DNA from: Symbiodinium sp. CCMP2592 | Taxonomy: Eukaryota > Sar > Dinophyceae > Suessiales > Symbiodiniaceae | DNA length: 64,000 bases | Reading direction: 5' to 3' | Assembly: GCA_905221615.1 (NCBI GenBank) | Contig: CAJNDT010005457.1 | Coordinates: forward strand, 125,001 to 189,000 | Shown here: in pieces, positions 22,957 through 33,243 of the stretch | How the letters are laid out: every line of letters begins with the position of its first letter | Numbering within the stretch: the first letter of the stretch is position 1 | Position numbers and translations under genes: made by a program | The notes under the pieces: generated by a model | Database searches by the model: none | Told to the model about the DNA's origin: nothing | Seen by the model: only the letters and a program-made list of their open reading frames with translations

Positions 22957-23437
22957 CTGGGATTCAAGCATGTTCGGAATTGGAAGTGCGCCTTCAGCAT
23001 GTCAGCCTTTTAGCTTGCATCGACTCCATCACACCAAACTTTGAAAAGAGCACAGAAAGACTCCTTCAGAGTAGGCGATTAGCATTCACGCAAGCACCGA
23101 GAAATTTGCTTGAGGACTTTCGCTTGATGTCTGCCTCTTTCTTCGTAGACGTCTCGGATGAAAGGGCCTACAATACTAGCAACCCAACACTGCTAAACAG
23201 GCAGCCGAGAGCACAAAAAAATGCATGTGCACGGGAAGACTTCGGATCCGGGAGCAGCTCGAGGGGTTGTTTTCTGACGATTGGCTTGGAAGGAAAAACC
23301 AAACAGCCTCTCTCTGTGAACTGGAACCATACCTGCTGTGCCACTTCGCTCAGTCAATCCCTCGAGGGCCACGCTGCCGGACGAACTCCTCACAACGTTC
23401 CGCGAAGACTGGGCTTGCCTCCGAGTCAGTTTGATGC

Positions 23438-23509
23438 CTTCGAAGTCTCTCTGGATCGGACGATAGCTAGACACTGTCGCGCTGTAACAAGAACTTTCTC
23501 CCATTCCGC
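23438..23509 (-). CDS. Exon of the 23.7-21.6 kb gene
   Basis: Acceptor TTCAGCAG|GCG and GC donor TCGAAG|GC bound 24 phase-0 codons, AEWEKVLVTARQCLAIVRSR plus ETSK. A further exon must lie between here and 22956 to reconcile phases; ASPVFAERCEEFVRQRGP near 23,400 is a candidate. Confidence 0.7.
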
Positions 23510-23584
23510 CTGCTGAATGACCCAGCACTCATTCGCGCTGCCCTGGCGCAGAACCCAAGCCTGAACTCAGGACGCAACAGTGCA

Positions 23585-23655
23585 CGGCTTCTCACGGCTG
23601 GTCTCACCAGCAAAGGTCGATGCTTCGACTTGGAGAACGCGAAGCTTTGGCTTCA
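23585..23655 (-). CDS. Possible 5' exon of the 23.7-21.6 kb gene
   Basis: MKPKLRVLQVEASTFA ends at a good donor, TTTGCTG|GTGAGA. The ATG could be the start codon, but no acceptor or leader junction upstream was identified. Confidence 0.4.
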
Positions 23656-24469
23656 TACATGCTCTTTGCGTGCCTTGGCTCTCGAGGAGAGGGGGATCAG
23701 CTGCGGCTCGCACACGCGCGCGGGGGACAGCATGAAGGCCTTGGCAAAGCAGCTCCATGCGCAAGATGTATCGGCGACGACGACGACCCACGCCACCACA
23801 ATCACCATTACTGCTGGACGGTGACTCTCAGATGTTACGGGCACTCCCACAATTCAAGTGAATTTCAGAGCTAAGTCCAGCAGTGGCTGGCACTGCCGTC
23901 GTTTATGCCAATACGTAGCAGCATGATTTAGTTTCAACCTGTTCGTCCTGATTTTCTTGCTCGTATGTGACTGTCATTGTGGATACTTACCCGACATTAA
24001 CTGCTCCGACAGTGTGCTATTATCATCACGCTAAGCACGCTGAACTGATAAACTAGCGTTACCACTGCGGCTCGATTCATCGTTGGCAATCACATGAGCA
24101 GGTAAGCAATCAAGCCACTTGGCCACGAAGTACTCTGCTGAGTATTCAAGCTCGTGAAAGATATTGTCGTTGTTGTGACGGGTCCTCACTTGCCCTGGAT
24201 TCTGACTCATGAGTGGTGAGTTGGGACTTCACATTCGAATGAGCTTTCTATGGCTTGCACTGCAAACTCTTGTTCTTTATCATGCGCTCTTGATTGCGAG
24301 GGCGCCTTCTCCTACCTTGCTATCGGAGTTCAGGGTCACATGTTGCTTCAGCAGGCGCCCTGAGCCTGCTGCGAGGGTTGTGAGATGTTTGTCCGGATTG
24401 AAGCCGGACCTGCGTCGGCGAAGCCATAGGCCGCTCACCCTACATAGCGAGCAAGGCTGATACGGCTAC

Positions 24470-25051
24470 GTGATCCCCATAAGAGCAACTGAACAGTCAT
24501 CGTTACCAAACTTGAACCCATGCAGCGGAAACTACCATGATAGAATTTTAAACAACTTTGCCGTTAGACTTTTCTCGTGCCAGATGTCTCTGAGGCCCTG
24601 GCTCGGGAACCGCCTCAGTCACTCACAGCAGGGCTCAAGGATTTCGGAGTTCCCACAGCTTGAGGGGCGCAGCGGGGGAGCTGCAAATGCCATGAGACTG
24701 ATGCATGTCGCAGGCGGATCCGCTTGCTCTTACACTCCGAGTATCACCGAATTAAGCCGTGACCCCGCTGGGATGCTTGAGTATCGATCCCGACCTATGA
24801 CACGGTACATAGGTGCCACAGGGGAACGCGTCGCAAGTCTCAGAGAACCAAAGCTTCTGATGACCCGATCCCTTGAACTCCCTGTACTGACACGCCGAGC
24901 TCCGAGCCAGCGAGGAAAGCGACTTGAAACTTCCCGTCCGTGTTGGTGGGGCGGGCAAATGAAAGGAAGGCCTCCGGTGCTGTATGTGCAGGATATGATA
25001 AAGCGTAATGTTGGTGCGACATGCAGCGAAAAACAAACAAAGAGAACATGA
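24470..25051 (+). CDS. Unsupported 193-codon open frame
   Basis: A long plus-strand frame (for example TELSRDPAGMLEYRSRPMTR) in a stop-poor region whose opposite strand is also open for 142 codons. There are no splice sites or motif. It is listed because of its length; it may be fortuitous. Confidence 0.2.
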   Translation: MIPIRATEQSSLPNLNPCSGNYHDRILNNFAVRLFSCQMSLRPWLGNRLSHSQQGSRISEFPQLEGRSGGAANAMRLMHVAGGSACSYTPSITELSRDPAGMLEYRSRPMTRYIGATGERVASLREPKLLMTRSLELPVLTRRAPSQRGKRLETSRPCWWGGQMKGRPPVLYVQDMIKRNVGATCSEKQTKRT

Positions 25052-25161
25052 AATCTGGAGGAAGGTGTGCGATTCATGCTAGGATACAAGACTATCACCT
25101 GGGCCAACAGCGCAAAAGGTCTTGGCTTGCTCCATAAGACACGGCAGGACTGGACCACGTT

Positions 25162-25389
25162 TCAAGGTCCAGGCACAGCCCACAGCGCGTCTGTGCTGCT
25201 CGCCTCAGAGGAGAAAAATTTGCGAGACATGAGCATTCTGAAAGTTCGTCTGCTCCATAACAACCTGATTGGAACATCGACGGCTGCGCGAGACATGGTG
25301 ACTGCCTCCTCAGGCGGCTGCAAAACTTGAACCCCAGCGTCCGAAAAGAACTCAACGGTATTAGGACCCGTGCGTGCACAGCTGAGCAC
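25162..25389 (-). CDS. Possible exon, unidentified
   Basis: Frame with VEFFSDAGVQVLQPPEEAVT, then SRAAVDVPIRLLWSRRTFRM and SRKFFSSEASSTDALW. Reasonable composition; boundaries not fixed. An alternative frame (VVMEQTNFQNAHVSQ) after CAATCAG is also plausible. Confidence 0.35.
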   Translation of the reverse strand: MLSCARTGPNTVEFFSDAGVQVLQPPEEAVTMSRAAVDVPIRLLWSRRTFRMLMSRKFFSSEASSTDALWAVPGP

Positions 25390-25739
25390 CGCGCCACAGT
25401 CGACTTGCTGCTACTTCTATCTGTCTTGCAGACGTTGGTCTTGGCCATAGCAAGATACCTGGAGGAAATGCAGGTTAAGAGGCTCGGCTCGGCTGCATGA
25501 ACCACTAATGCGAAGAGCAAAATCGCATTCTGACCAAATGGACATATCAAAGTCATGACTTTCCCCGATCAGTCCTTCCCGTCACGAACCACATCTCAGG
25601 CTTGTTAAGGGATCTGATGCCACGGAGGGCGGTTGCTGTATCTTGCTCCAACACTGTAACACAACAGCATTTGCAGTTCTCAGAACGCAGCAGCATTTAC
25701 CATAACTCTTCCTCAACCCTTTTCAACTGGCGGGACCGG

Positions 25740-26080
25740 TGTCGGAATGCCAAGGCATAGCGCTCGCCGGCCATTCCGAAAATAAGCCTCCGGATGTGGG
25801 GACTGAGGCTTTGGCAAAGGACCAAAAGGAAGAGCTGTGCGGAGGTTGGGGAGGGGCTGGAAGGCCGACTTCAATTCGGCAAGCCTCTCGAACTTCTGGA
25901 CGTCATCGCCGCTGCCGGGGTTCCCCATACCCGTCAAGTCTACGATACCTCAGCTGGACTCTCGGCCTTTATCGACACTGTGGGCATGCCAGATTGCAGC
26001 TTAATGCTCACAGATGCTCACGCAGCCCCAACGTCGCACGCTGAGGGCAGCACTGAGGGTACCAGTATTCCTTAGACAGA
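25740..26080. other. Region open on both strands
   Basis: Minus strand: GDDVQKFERLAELKSAFQPL. Plus strand: LLDVIAAAGVPHTRQVYDTS and TVGMPDCSLMLTDAHAA. I could not decide which, if either, is coding. Confidence 0.3.
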
Positions 26081-26269
26081 CAGCATGATAACCTGACCTG
26101 TAGCCTGAGAAGCCTTCTGAAGTCTGTTGCTGCAGGTCATATTCAACCCGGATAAAGGCAAGCGTACAAGCACATACGCAAAGCGATGGTCAGTCAGACA
26201 GAAGGCAATTCAACCCGTCCGATATGCAGATCAAGCCTTCACACGGTGTAGTATATGGATACTGATGAT

Positions 26270-26416
26270 GATTATGTCGTAAAGGCTGAGTAGAGGAACA
26301 TCCATGCCCATAGTCTCCCGTCTTGGATCCGGGGCGTGGACCTCCAGGGCTGAGGCCTCGGCTTCTCGTAGAGGACGTTGCTCGGGTGGAAGTCCGTGTG
26401 GTACGTGGCCTGGTGT
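26270..26416 (-). CDS. APH-like kinase, catalytic-loop exon
   Basis: Acceptor CTTAAG|ACACCAG gives a frame (completing Ile with the previous exon) HQATYHTDFHPSNVLYEKPR. HTDFHPSN matches the H-x-D-x4-N catalytic loop of the aminoglycoside phosphotransferase/choline kinase fold (consensus HGDLHPGN), with Asp as catalytic base and Asn as metal ligand. The likely end is GC donor AAGCCGAG|GC or GAG|GTCC; the frame closes at 26270. The partner exon just upstream is in phase. The substrate cannot be predicted: aminoglycoside, choline, ecdysteroid-type and small-molecule kinases share this loop. Confidence 0.7.
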
Positions 26417-26638
26417 CTTAAGATCTAGGGTCTCAGGCTCGAAATAGCAGCTGTGCTCAGCTACAGCAGATCCAGATCACACAGGAAACGACTGAAATCG
26501 TTATTATCTCCGGAAAAGAACTAGCCCTGAGTACCTATCAATCTACCTGCCAGCATGTATGCAGAATCATAAATACATGCACCTACAAATGAAAACATTC
26601 GCACATACATTACATGAATCCGTACATACGCCACTTAC

Positions 26639-26746
26639 ATCTTAACAAGCCTCGCTGCCCCATGGAGAGCCTCGCCAGTGACCGGGTCAGCGTAGCGGGC
26701 GTGGAAGTCTGCCAGCATCTCGCCGACTCCTGCGAAGTAGTTCCCA
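26639..26746 (-). CDS. APH-like kinase, helix before the catalytic loop
   Basis: Acceptor CTTCCTTGCAG|T and donor AAGAT|GTAAGT bound one base, 35 codons and two bases: GNYFAGVGEMLADFHARYAD, then PVTGEALHGAARLVK. LADFHARY is like the LaxlHar helix that precedes the catalytic loop in APH-type kinases. The 222-nt intron to the next exon is GT-AG, and the junction forms an Ile codon in frame. Confidence 0.78.
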
Positions 26747-26875
26747 CTGCAAGGAAGCCCCGACACTCGTCAGACGTGGGCTTCTGAGAAAGGTGTGATC
26801 GCACTCACAAGGTTCACAAGATGCCAAGGATTCCCTGAGGCCCTAAGGCTCAAGGTGGAAGCAGGGTATTCTCAC

Positions 26876-26973
26876 CCTTTTCATGAGGCTCTCTGCAAAA
26901 TTTCCAATCAGGCAGCTGCCGACCATGGCCGCACGTCCCTCCTCACTCCAAACGTGCCGGATTGGAGAGCTTA
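26876..26973 (-). CDS. Probable exon of the APH-like kinase gene
   Basis: Acceptor CGGCTCAG|TA and donor AAAAGG|GTGAGA bound 32 codons after two split bases: SSPIRHVWSEEGRAAMVGSC, then LIGNFAESLMKR. Phase does not join perfectly to 26746, so a splice site is misplaced or an exon is missing between. Confidence 0.55.
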
Positions 26974-27750
26974 CTGAGCCGTCTGTGGGGAAAGCAACCA
27001 AATTTGGACCACCACCCTTCCCTAGCTGGGGGCCTGCACAGACTTCCTCGAGGGTGGTTTGGTCCTGGGACTTCGTTAAGTCCAGCTCTGCCAGGTACAC
27101 ACCTTGAACGCAAGGGACTGCACTTCGCCATCGAGTCCAATGCATAACCATCACCACCAACTCGACTTCGCTCGTGCTCAGGGCCCCGGCCTAGCTGGTC
27201 GCCGGGAGCTCGTCGAGACACCAGAAGGTCTGCAACCTGGCTCTGCTCTGCGAAGCGCACGCTTTGCAGTCTGAATGGTTTTAGCATTGAGGGGGTTTCA
27301 TAAACAACACGACATGATTTCCTGCACTGATCTGTAACTTCGTATGTCAGCTCAGTCCGTGGCATGATCGCCGGCCTGGCCATCCAGGGAATGAGCGGGA
27401 TGACGCTGGCTAACGGCTAGTTGGCTTGATTCTTGCTCCACACTGATATGTTGTGCTGGGGGGCTTGGACACGAGACACTGAGCAAAGCAACATGACCAA
27501 ACTAAGAATCTAGCTTTGCCGCCGCAATGAATTCGCATGCTGCAAGTCTCGAACTTGCTCCTAGATTTGCCCTTGGGCAGCCTGACTGCTCCACGGAGCA
27601 GACAGCGAGTGGATTGCCACCACGCTGTGGGGAAAGGCCAACCTGCCGGCAAAGGCTGAGAGCTGCTGCGAGCCTTCGCTCCCAACACCCGACCCTTCAG
27701 ATCCAATTTGAGATCTGTGTGAATTCTCGAGGGAGCAATGCGATACTCAC

Positions 27751-27823
27751 CATTAACTTGCATGTATGCGGTGAAGAAGTTTTCCGATCTGAACGACCAC
27801 ATCCGATCATAGACACGAAGACT
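27751..27823 (-). CDS. Probable upstream exon of the kinase gene
   Basis: SLRVYDRMWSFRSENFFTAY plus MQVN ends at the strong donor GTTAATG|GTGAGT; acceptor ATGCGAG|AG. 24 codons plus one base. Linkage to the kinase is by position only. Confidence 0.5.
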
Positions 27824-28165
27824 CTCGCATTATGGCAAGCTCTAGATCGCGGATTCGGTGTGCTCTTTAGAGTTCTTGACAGATATCACACTGCCGGAGA
27901 AGAGCTTCGGAAGGGGCGGGGTAGGGGGGGTCCTACTGGGGGAAGAGGGGATTGCATGCTAGCATCAATCTTGCAAGTGATGGGCGGATCCGCACCACCA
28001 CCCCGCAGCCCGTTGACTGTTTGATTTTCAAAGCAGTTAAGACCCGGGGCCCTTGTTGACCCACCTTAACCTAGAGACCAAGAAGGTTTGTAAACGACAA
28101 CTCTCGCAAGCTCCAAAAGAGCTACGCTCTCCTGATTTTGACCAGCAGTTGAAGCTAGAACATAC

Positions 28166-28299
28166 CCTGAGGCAGTAGAAAGAAGATTGCAAATCGGCCT
28201 CTGATCGTCAACAATGCCCGGGAATTTGCGGATCAACCTCAAGATACTCCGACTCGCGTTTCTGGGTCCACTCAGCTGCTGTGGTGACTTCATCCCCAA
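28166..28299 (-). CDS. Exon 4 of the 28.8-28.2 kb gene
   Basis: Acceptor CGATTGCAG|TTG and donor GCCTCAGG|GTATGT bound 44 codons plus two bases: LGMKSPQQLSGPRNASRSIL, then RLIRKFPGIVDDQRPICNLL. The intron before it (28300-28344) is only 45 nt. No family recognised; it could be the N-terminal part of the downstream kinase gene. Confidence 0.72.
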
Positions 28300-28344
28300 C
28301 TGCAATCGTCACTGTAACAACTGGACTGCAACGAAGCACAGAAC

Positions 28345-28431
28345 CTCCTTTATCCTCTGCACTGAGCGGTGTGGCGCATCACAGTTTTCTACGTCCGTCG
28401 GCACGCCCGAGTATCGCCGGCGCGCTGGGAC
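28345..28431 (-). CDS. Exon 3 of the 28.8-28.2 kb gene
   Basis: A strong polypyrimidine acceptor (CTCTTTTTCTGCAG) and donor AAGGAG|GTTCTG bound 29 phase-0 codons: VPARRRYSGVPTDVENCDAP plus HRSVQRIKE. Confidence 0.78.
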
Positions 28432-28502
28432 CTGCAGAAAAAGAGTAAGCAAGGCTGCGAAGATCTGCGCGAAATGGGCTGGGGAGGGAATTTCGATGTG
28501 GC

Positions 28503-28655
28503 CTTCTTGATCATCCAGCCCTCCGGGTTGGCAGGGCACGTCACAAGCCAGACGGAATCGTTGATGCCAATTCGCCTGGCAAGGACATGCAAGGACTCTG
28601 AGCCAGGAAGTGTCAATGCATCGCGTTGCACGCGAAAGGCCTTACACGGAAGCCA
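28503..28655 (-). CDS. Exon 2 of the 28.8-28.2 kb gene
   Basis: Acceptor CCGTTAG|TGG and GC donor AAGAAG|GC bound 51 phase-0 codons: WLPCKAFRVQRDALTLPGSE, then SLHVLARRIGINDSVWLVTC and PANPEGWMIKK. The 71-nt intron that follows is GC-AG. Looks like a compact domain; not identified. Confidence 0.8.
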
Positions 28656-28721
28656 CTAACGGCGGAGGTGCTGTCCAGCATCCTGCCCATGGCGACAGAC
28701 ACGATTTGCAGTGTCGCTTAC

Positions 28722-28777
28722 CATGGATTCCATCTTCTCGAATGGCTCGGCAGTCTCCGTGGCGTGCATATAAGCCC
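28722..28777 (-). CDS. Exon 1 (3' part) of the 28.8-28.2 kb gene
   Basis: GAYMHATETAEPFEKMESM ends at donor CCATG|GTAAGC in phase 0, agreeing with exon 2. A second frame (SIYDWGLYARHGDCRAI) is also open but its phase would run into a stop. The left boundary is approximate. Confidence 0.5.
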
Positions 28778-28979
28778 CAGTCATAGATCGAGGGCTCAGG
28801 GGAATTCAATGTTGAGTGACTCAGTCACCAGAAACTCGAGATCCCCAACTGAGAAAAAGCCTTCCTAGTCTCAGTCTGGCCTTGCCAGTTGGTTCAGGTG
28901 GCTCTCGGGCACAAAGTCTGGGCAAGCTGTCGGCTTTGGAACGCTGCATGGCTTGGGCTCTCAGAGGCCGACGCTAGGC

Positions 28980-29252
28980 TCAGAGGCATCTCATGATCTG
29001 CCTATGACTGGAAGGACGCTGGGCCCCAAGCGTCCAGACCTGTGCGGAGTCATGACCATGCAAGTGAGGAAACTTGCAGAGAGAACTGCGCATGTGAGCT
29101 GATGACTGAAGCGTGAGCTGGTTCAGCTGGGCCCGGGGCGGGGCACGGACCTGTCCAAGCCTCTGTAGGCCCGGCCTGAGATCCAGGCACGATGTCTTCT
29201 TTGCCTCTCTGAATGCACCTTTTATACCATTCCCCATACTGCGTGGTAACAT
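28980..29252 (-). CDS. Possible exon or 5' region
   Basis: Frame MLPRSMGNGIKGAFREAKKT followed by SCLDLRPGLQRLGQ, ending at CAG|GTCCGT. It contains the string TATAAAAG on the minus strand, which may be chance. Low support. Confidence 0.25.
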   Translation of the reverse strand: MLPRSMGNGIKGAFREAKKTSCLDLRPGLQRLGQVRAPPRAQLNQLTLQSSAHMRSSLCKFPHLHGHDSAQVWTLGAQRPSSHRQIMRCL

Positions 29253-29300
29253 TGTGCGGATCTTGCGTTTGGTGTAGAGAATTTAATTAGCTTGAGCTTG

Positions 29301-29335
29301 CGCGGCGAGCGGCGCACGGCTTGCGCCGCGCCGCG
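29301..29335. other. GC-rich hairpin between TTTAATTA motifs
   Basis: CGCGGC-GA-GCGGCGCA, loop CGGCT, TGCGCCGC-GCCGCG: an 8-bp perfect inner stem, a 2-nt bulge and a 6-bp outer stem. AATTTAATTAG lies about 15 bp left and GTTTAATTATT about 20 bp right. It might mark a regulatory or transcript-end site between genes; no direct evidence. Confidence 0.8.
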
Positions 29336-30900
29336 GTGCATGTTTTGTTCTAGCGTTTAATTATTTGCGCCGGATCCTTTCCACATCTTTGCACTACATG
29401 GAACGCTGTTTGGCCTTAACGGGGACGTCGTCGTGGTCGTGGGTTTGTCGTGGTGGCACTTTTCACCGTTTGGGGACCCATCCTGGCATAATCTAAGCTC
29501 CGGACTTGGCCGTGCCGGCCTTCACCGCCATCGACATCTCGGATACCTCGCAGGCTCGCACCCTCCTTCCTCCCTACGATCCCACAGCACGTGAACAGGT
29601 ACACACAAGATTCGTGGTCAGAAGTTCTACTGCTCCCGCTGTCTAGTTACAGTTAGTTCAAAGCCCAACCATGTGAAGTCCATGATATTTGCCCACAGAC
29701 ATGACCTCTTCCCGATATGTCGGGCAAGGCATCCTACACAGCGAAATCTATCAGCGTTGAGTCATGTGTTTGGCTACCGCCCTCGTTGCCGGAAGTCTTT
29801 AGTGCAATTTCTACACCAGTTGCTTATGACTGGGAAACTTGGACGCTCTGGACTGTTGCTGAAGCTCTAGCCTAACTTCCTCGCAAACATTCAGAGGTGC
29901 TCCGAGTATATTACGTTTGCCCTTGGATGCTCTGCACACCGCTGGCCTTTGCTCCTGTCTCGGCGGCCCAGGTGCTTCCCTACGGGACTTCCCTGGAGCC
30001 GAGGTGTGGTCAGAGCTCCGGGTTGAAGAGCACTCTAATGCCGAGGTGCTCTCTTCGCTTTCGTCTCTAGGATTCCGCAAGCAGTTGCTTGTCACCTTGT
30101 CCTGTTCTGTTGAAAGCTCGGTATGCCGCTAAGCAGCTATTGACACATGTAAAAATCCTGCGGGGGCCTCTGCTGTGTCTTACTCTCCTTTCACCTGAGT
30201 CCACTCAAAAATGAACAAGAATTGCCTACATTCTTGCAGATCATCTTGCACGCAATGCATGCAAAGGCCACTGACATTATCAGCTCCGGCAGAGTTCAGG
30301 CCACAAGGAAGCGCTCTCTTTTCGGCCGCGTGAAGAGCTAGAAAAGCCGAAGTTGTGAACAAGAGAGGCCTTCTGACAAAGGCAGAGGCACGTCTCATCT
30401 GAAAACTGAAGGCTTCGCGAACTTGCCTTCTGATGGCAGCGCTGGTTGAAGAAGGTAGATGCCCCACAATGCGAGGGCGAGTGCTTCGCCCGACAGGCAC
30501 TTTGCCCGAAAGGTTCGTGTCGAGTCGAAAGTGCTCTGCATGACGGAGAACATTTCGTAAACGCTCATCACAAAGCTCGCGAAGCGTTGGTCATTAGCTG
30601 ACAGGTCGCCGACAGCCGAGAACCAGCGAGCCTTATAACAGGAACCTGGCTTTCGGTATGCTCTTCAGCCGGCTATGGAGCAAGCAGAAATCGTCAGGCG
30701 ACGCACACCGCACATCCAAACCTCGGTCTGCCGCTGCCTACTTACTGATAGGACGCTATCAATGGCAGGTCCTGAGCTCCGAGCGAACAGATTGAAAGCG
30801 CGTCTTCGCCACCACTTCGATCTGGCATGCAGAGACTGGCTGTGCATCCCAGGAACCATCGCACGACATCCAGCAGCCCTTCATCAGTTCAACCATCGCA
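29336..30900. other. No firm gene
   Basis: The best candidate is a minus-strand frame at 30180-30500 (ALHAAEKRALPCGLNSAGAD, GLCMHCVQDDLQECR). At 30,700-30,830 all three minus frames are open before a good donor (CTATCA|GTAAGT), so an exon is likely there but its frame is undecided. Confidence 0.4.
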
Positions 30901-30921
30901 CACCCTAGCTGCTCCACTTAC

Positions 30922-31016
30922 TTCTCCACTTGTGCTCATCATTTTTGGCACCTTCTCTGGCTCCCCGCCCGTGGTGCTAGACACCACACCCTTCACTGTC
31001 TCCAAGAACTCGGCGC
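30922..31016 (-). CDS. Exon of the 31.7-30.9 kb gene
   Basis: Two split bases plus 31 codons, AEFLETVKGVVSSTTGGEPE then KVPKMMSTSGE, ending at the strong donor GGAGAA|GTAAGT. Acceptor TTGACGAG|GC. Unidentified. Confidence 0.7.
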
Positions 31017-31079
31017 CTCGTCAACAAGCAGCGAGGAGGTGCATACAGCATGAGCACCGCAGAGGGCAGAGATCCCAGC

Positions 31080-31128
31080 CGGATGGTCCGATGACAGAGA
31101 ATCGCTGCACACTCGGCCACTGCGTCTC
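31080..31128 (-). CDS. Exon of the 31.7-30.9 kb gene
   Basis: Acceptor ATCTCGGCAG|GAG opens ETQWPSVQRFSVIGPS in phase 0, agreeing with the preceding exon. I place the end at GC donor CATCCG|GC, which gives the phase the next exon needs; the frame continues open for 20 more codons, so this end is uncertain. Confidence 0.5.
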
Positions 31129-31264
31129 CTGCCGAGATCAACATTTCCTTCAGATTCCAGCCAATCCATGGACATCATTTCTTGAGCACCCTTTAGCAAG
31201 GCATGTGGCCACGGGGCGAATCCCATCAATCAAAAAAAGACAACTATGCACCTCCGAAGCTCAC

Positions 31265-31383
31265 TCCAGTCTCCTGCGCCAGCGCCTGCCAAATCTTTCC
31301 ATATTCCTGCCGGGTCGACAGAAGTCGGCATGCAGTTTCACTTGAGGACGCAAATCTAGCTTGCAGCAGTTCTGTGCATCCTG
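31265..31383 (-). CDS. Exon of the 31.7-30.9 kb gene
   Basis: Acceptor ATCTTTCCAG|CA and donor ACTGGA|GTGAGC bound 39 codons: GCTELLQARFASSSETACRL, then LSTRQEYGKIWQALAQETG. The split Ala codon joins correctly to 31480. Confidence 0.82.
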
Positions 31384-31479
31384 CTGGAAAGATATGTTTC
31401 TACGACTACATGACCAAGATCCACTGCATGCCACTACGTGTACCGTGATACATCATCATGTGCGGGTTTCTCAAGACGC

Positions 31480-31660
31480 CTGGCAAGTCCCCTGCCTGGA
31501 TGTCATAACCACGGGTAGCGTCCGGGCCCGCAGTCTCGTGGCCGCCCAATCCCATTTCATGCGGTCTGGCGCTGTGTGCACCATTGATGCCACCGGGGCC
31601 GCTGGCATAACCTCCAGTTGAACGGGTTTTGGTGCTGCTCTCCACCTCCAAATTTTGCAT
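31480..31660 (-). CDS. First recognised exon of the 31.7-30.9 kb gene
   Basis: Frame with STKTRSTGGYASGPGGINGA, then HSARPHEMGLGGHETAGPDA and TRGYDIQAGDLP, ending at GC donor TGCCAG|GC. An ATG at 31660 (MQNLEVESSTKT) could be the start; microsatellites lie just upstream. The 96-nt intron that follows is GC-AG. Confidence 0.7.
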
Positions 31661-31689
31661 GTATGTGCGTGTCTAGGATACATACAAAT

Positions 31690-31937
31690 GTGTATATATA
31701 TATATATATATATGTACATACATATACATACATAGACAGGGAGACAGACAGACAAACAAACCGACCGACCGACAGTTAGATAGATAGATAGGTGTACATA
31801 AGTGTATGGATACATACATGTTCTTTAATTATAATAACATTTAAAATAAGCATATTTATATGCTACCCTTCTGGGCTATCTACCCGTGTTGGGGAGAAGA
31901 ATGAGGGTTGGACCGACTGGTTCGTTTGGCAATCTAC

Positions 31938-31970
<33 letters not shown>

Positions 31971-32020
31971 CATATACATATACATACATATGTATCTATT
32001 TATATATAGAGTCAAATACA

Positions 32021-32051
<31 letters not shown>

Positions 32052-32070
32052 GTGTGTGTGTGTGTGATGT
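31690..32070. repeat. TA, GACA/GATA and TG microsatellites
   Basis: Three AT blocks (31690-31715, 31937-31960, 32024-32050), a GACA/GACC/GATA block (31734-31790) and a TG run (32050-32066). Confidence 0.93.
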
Positions 32071-32589
32071 GTAAGTCTACGTGTACATTTTACATACTAT
32101 GTAACCGCATTCCAACTTACGCCACAGAGCCTCGCGTGCTGGCGGCGGCCAGCTTCTGCGCTGCTTGCGCTCCCTCCTCGACTCAGAAAGGACGAAGATC
32201 AACGAATCAACGACACTGCGGCTTGGTGTCGGGTTTGTCACCTTGAGGAATTCCGCGCTAAGGTTCCCCCCCTCCTGAGGGTTCCCATGGGAAACCGCCA
32301 GCAGGGCGCCGTTTTTGGAAGCCAGCGCTCTCAGAACACCTGGCAGTGCGAAGCTTCGGGTCTTCTAGGCCAAGATGTTTGGAAAGTCCCAAACCTTGCC
32401 GGCACCATAGCGTCAAGCCACACCAACAAATCTTTACAGCCCTGAACCCCATGGCAATTCAAGTGGTCTATAGGCTTAATTCGGATGCTCATAGGTCAGC
32501 TTCAGTTCATGACTTCAAGGGTGCATTGGCCTCAACGGGTTTTCGATCGGGATGTTCAACACTTGCGAGACCCTACCACCCGATAATGG

Positions 32590-33060
32590 TGCTATGCAGC
32601 AGCAGCAGCAGTCGTCGTCGTCAGTAGTGGCAGCGCTAGAGGTAGCAGTGGCAGCGGTAGCGGTAGCGCTGGCGGCAGAGGTTGCGATTGTGGTAATGGT
32701 AGCGGTAGTAGTCTCGTCGTGGTTGTGGGCGTGGTGGCAGTAGCAATGGCAGGGCAGCAGGAGCAGGAGAAGTAAGTGTAGCTGATGCTTTCGTGGCTGT
32801 TGTTTTTGTCGTTGTTGCTGTGGCTGTCGTTGTTTCTCCTGTGTTGGTGTTGGTGTTGGCGTTGGTGTTGGTGAACTAGGGGTACGGGTAGGGGTAGGAG
32901 CAGAGGTAGTAGTTGTTATTGTTGTTGCTGCTGCTGCTGTAGAAGCTGCAGCATGCATAGGAGGAGTAGCAGTGGCAGTAGCAGTCGTCATCCATCGAAG
33001 TCGCTGTAAGAGTCGCCGTGGCAGCGGCAGCAGCAGCAGCAGACGCCGCACATGCACCTG
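32590..33060. repeat. Imperfect trinucleotide-rich tract
   Basis: Runs of GCAGCA, GGTAGC, GTTGGTGTTGGT and GCAGCAGCA. The apparent poly-Thr/Ala frames on the minus strand are artefacts. Confidence 0.8.
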
Positions 33061-33243
33061 CATAGTCAAAAATACCGAAGCATTGCAAAACCACCAAGCG
33101 AGGGAGAAGAATAGAAGAAGCAAGGAGTACCTCACGCTTGCTAAAGCATCAAGCAGCAGCAAGGCATGCTCTGGCGCAAGGGTGGGTCAATTCAAGTACT
33201 CCTATACAGTCTTGCCAGAAACAATTGCGGATTGCTCCCGAGC

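Noticed and set aside
29210..29235. TATAAAAG on the minus strand as a TATA box
   Set aside because: Dinoflagellate promoters generally lack TATA boxes, the match lies inside a possible exon, and one 8-mer is expected by chance.
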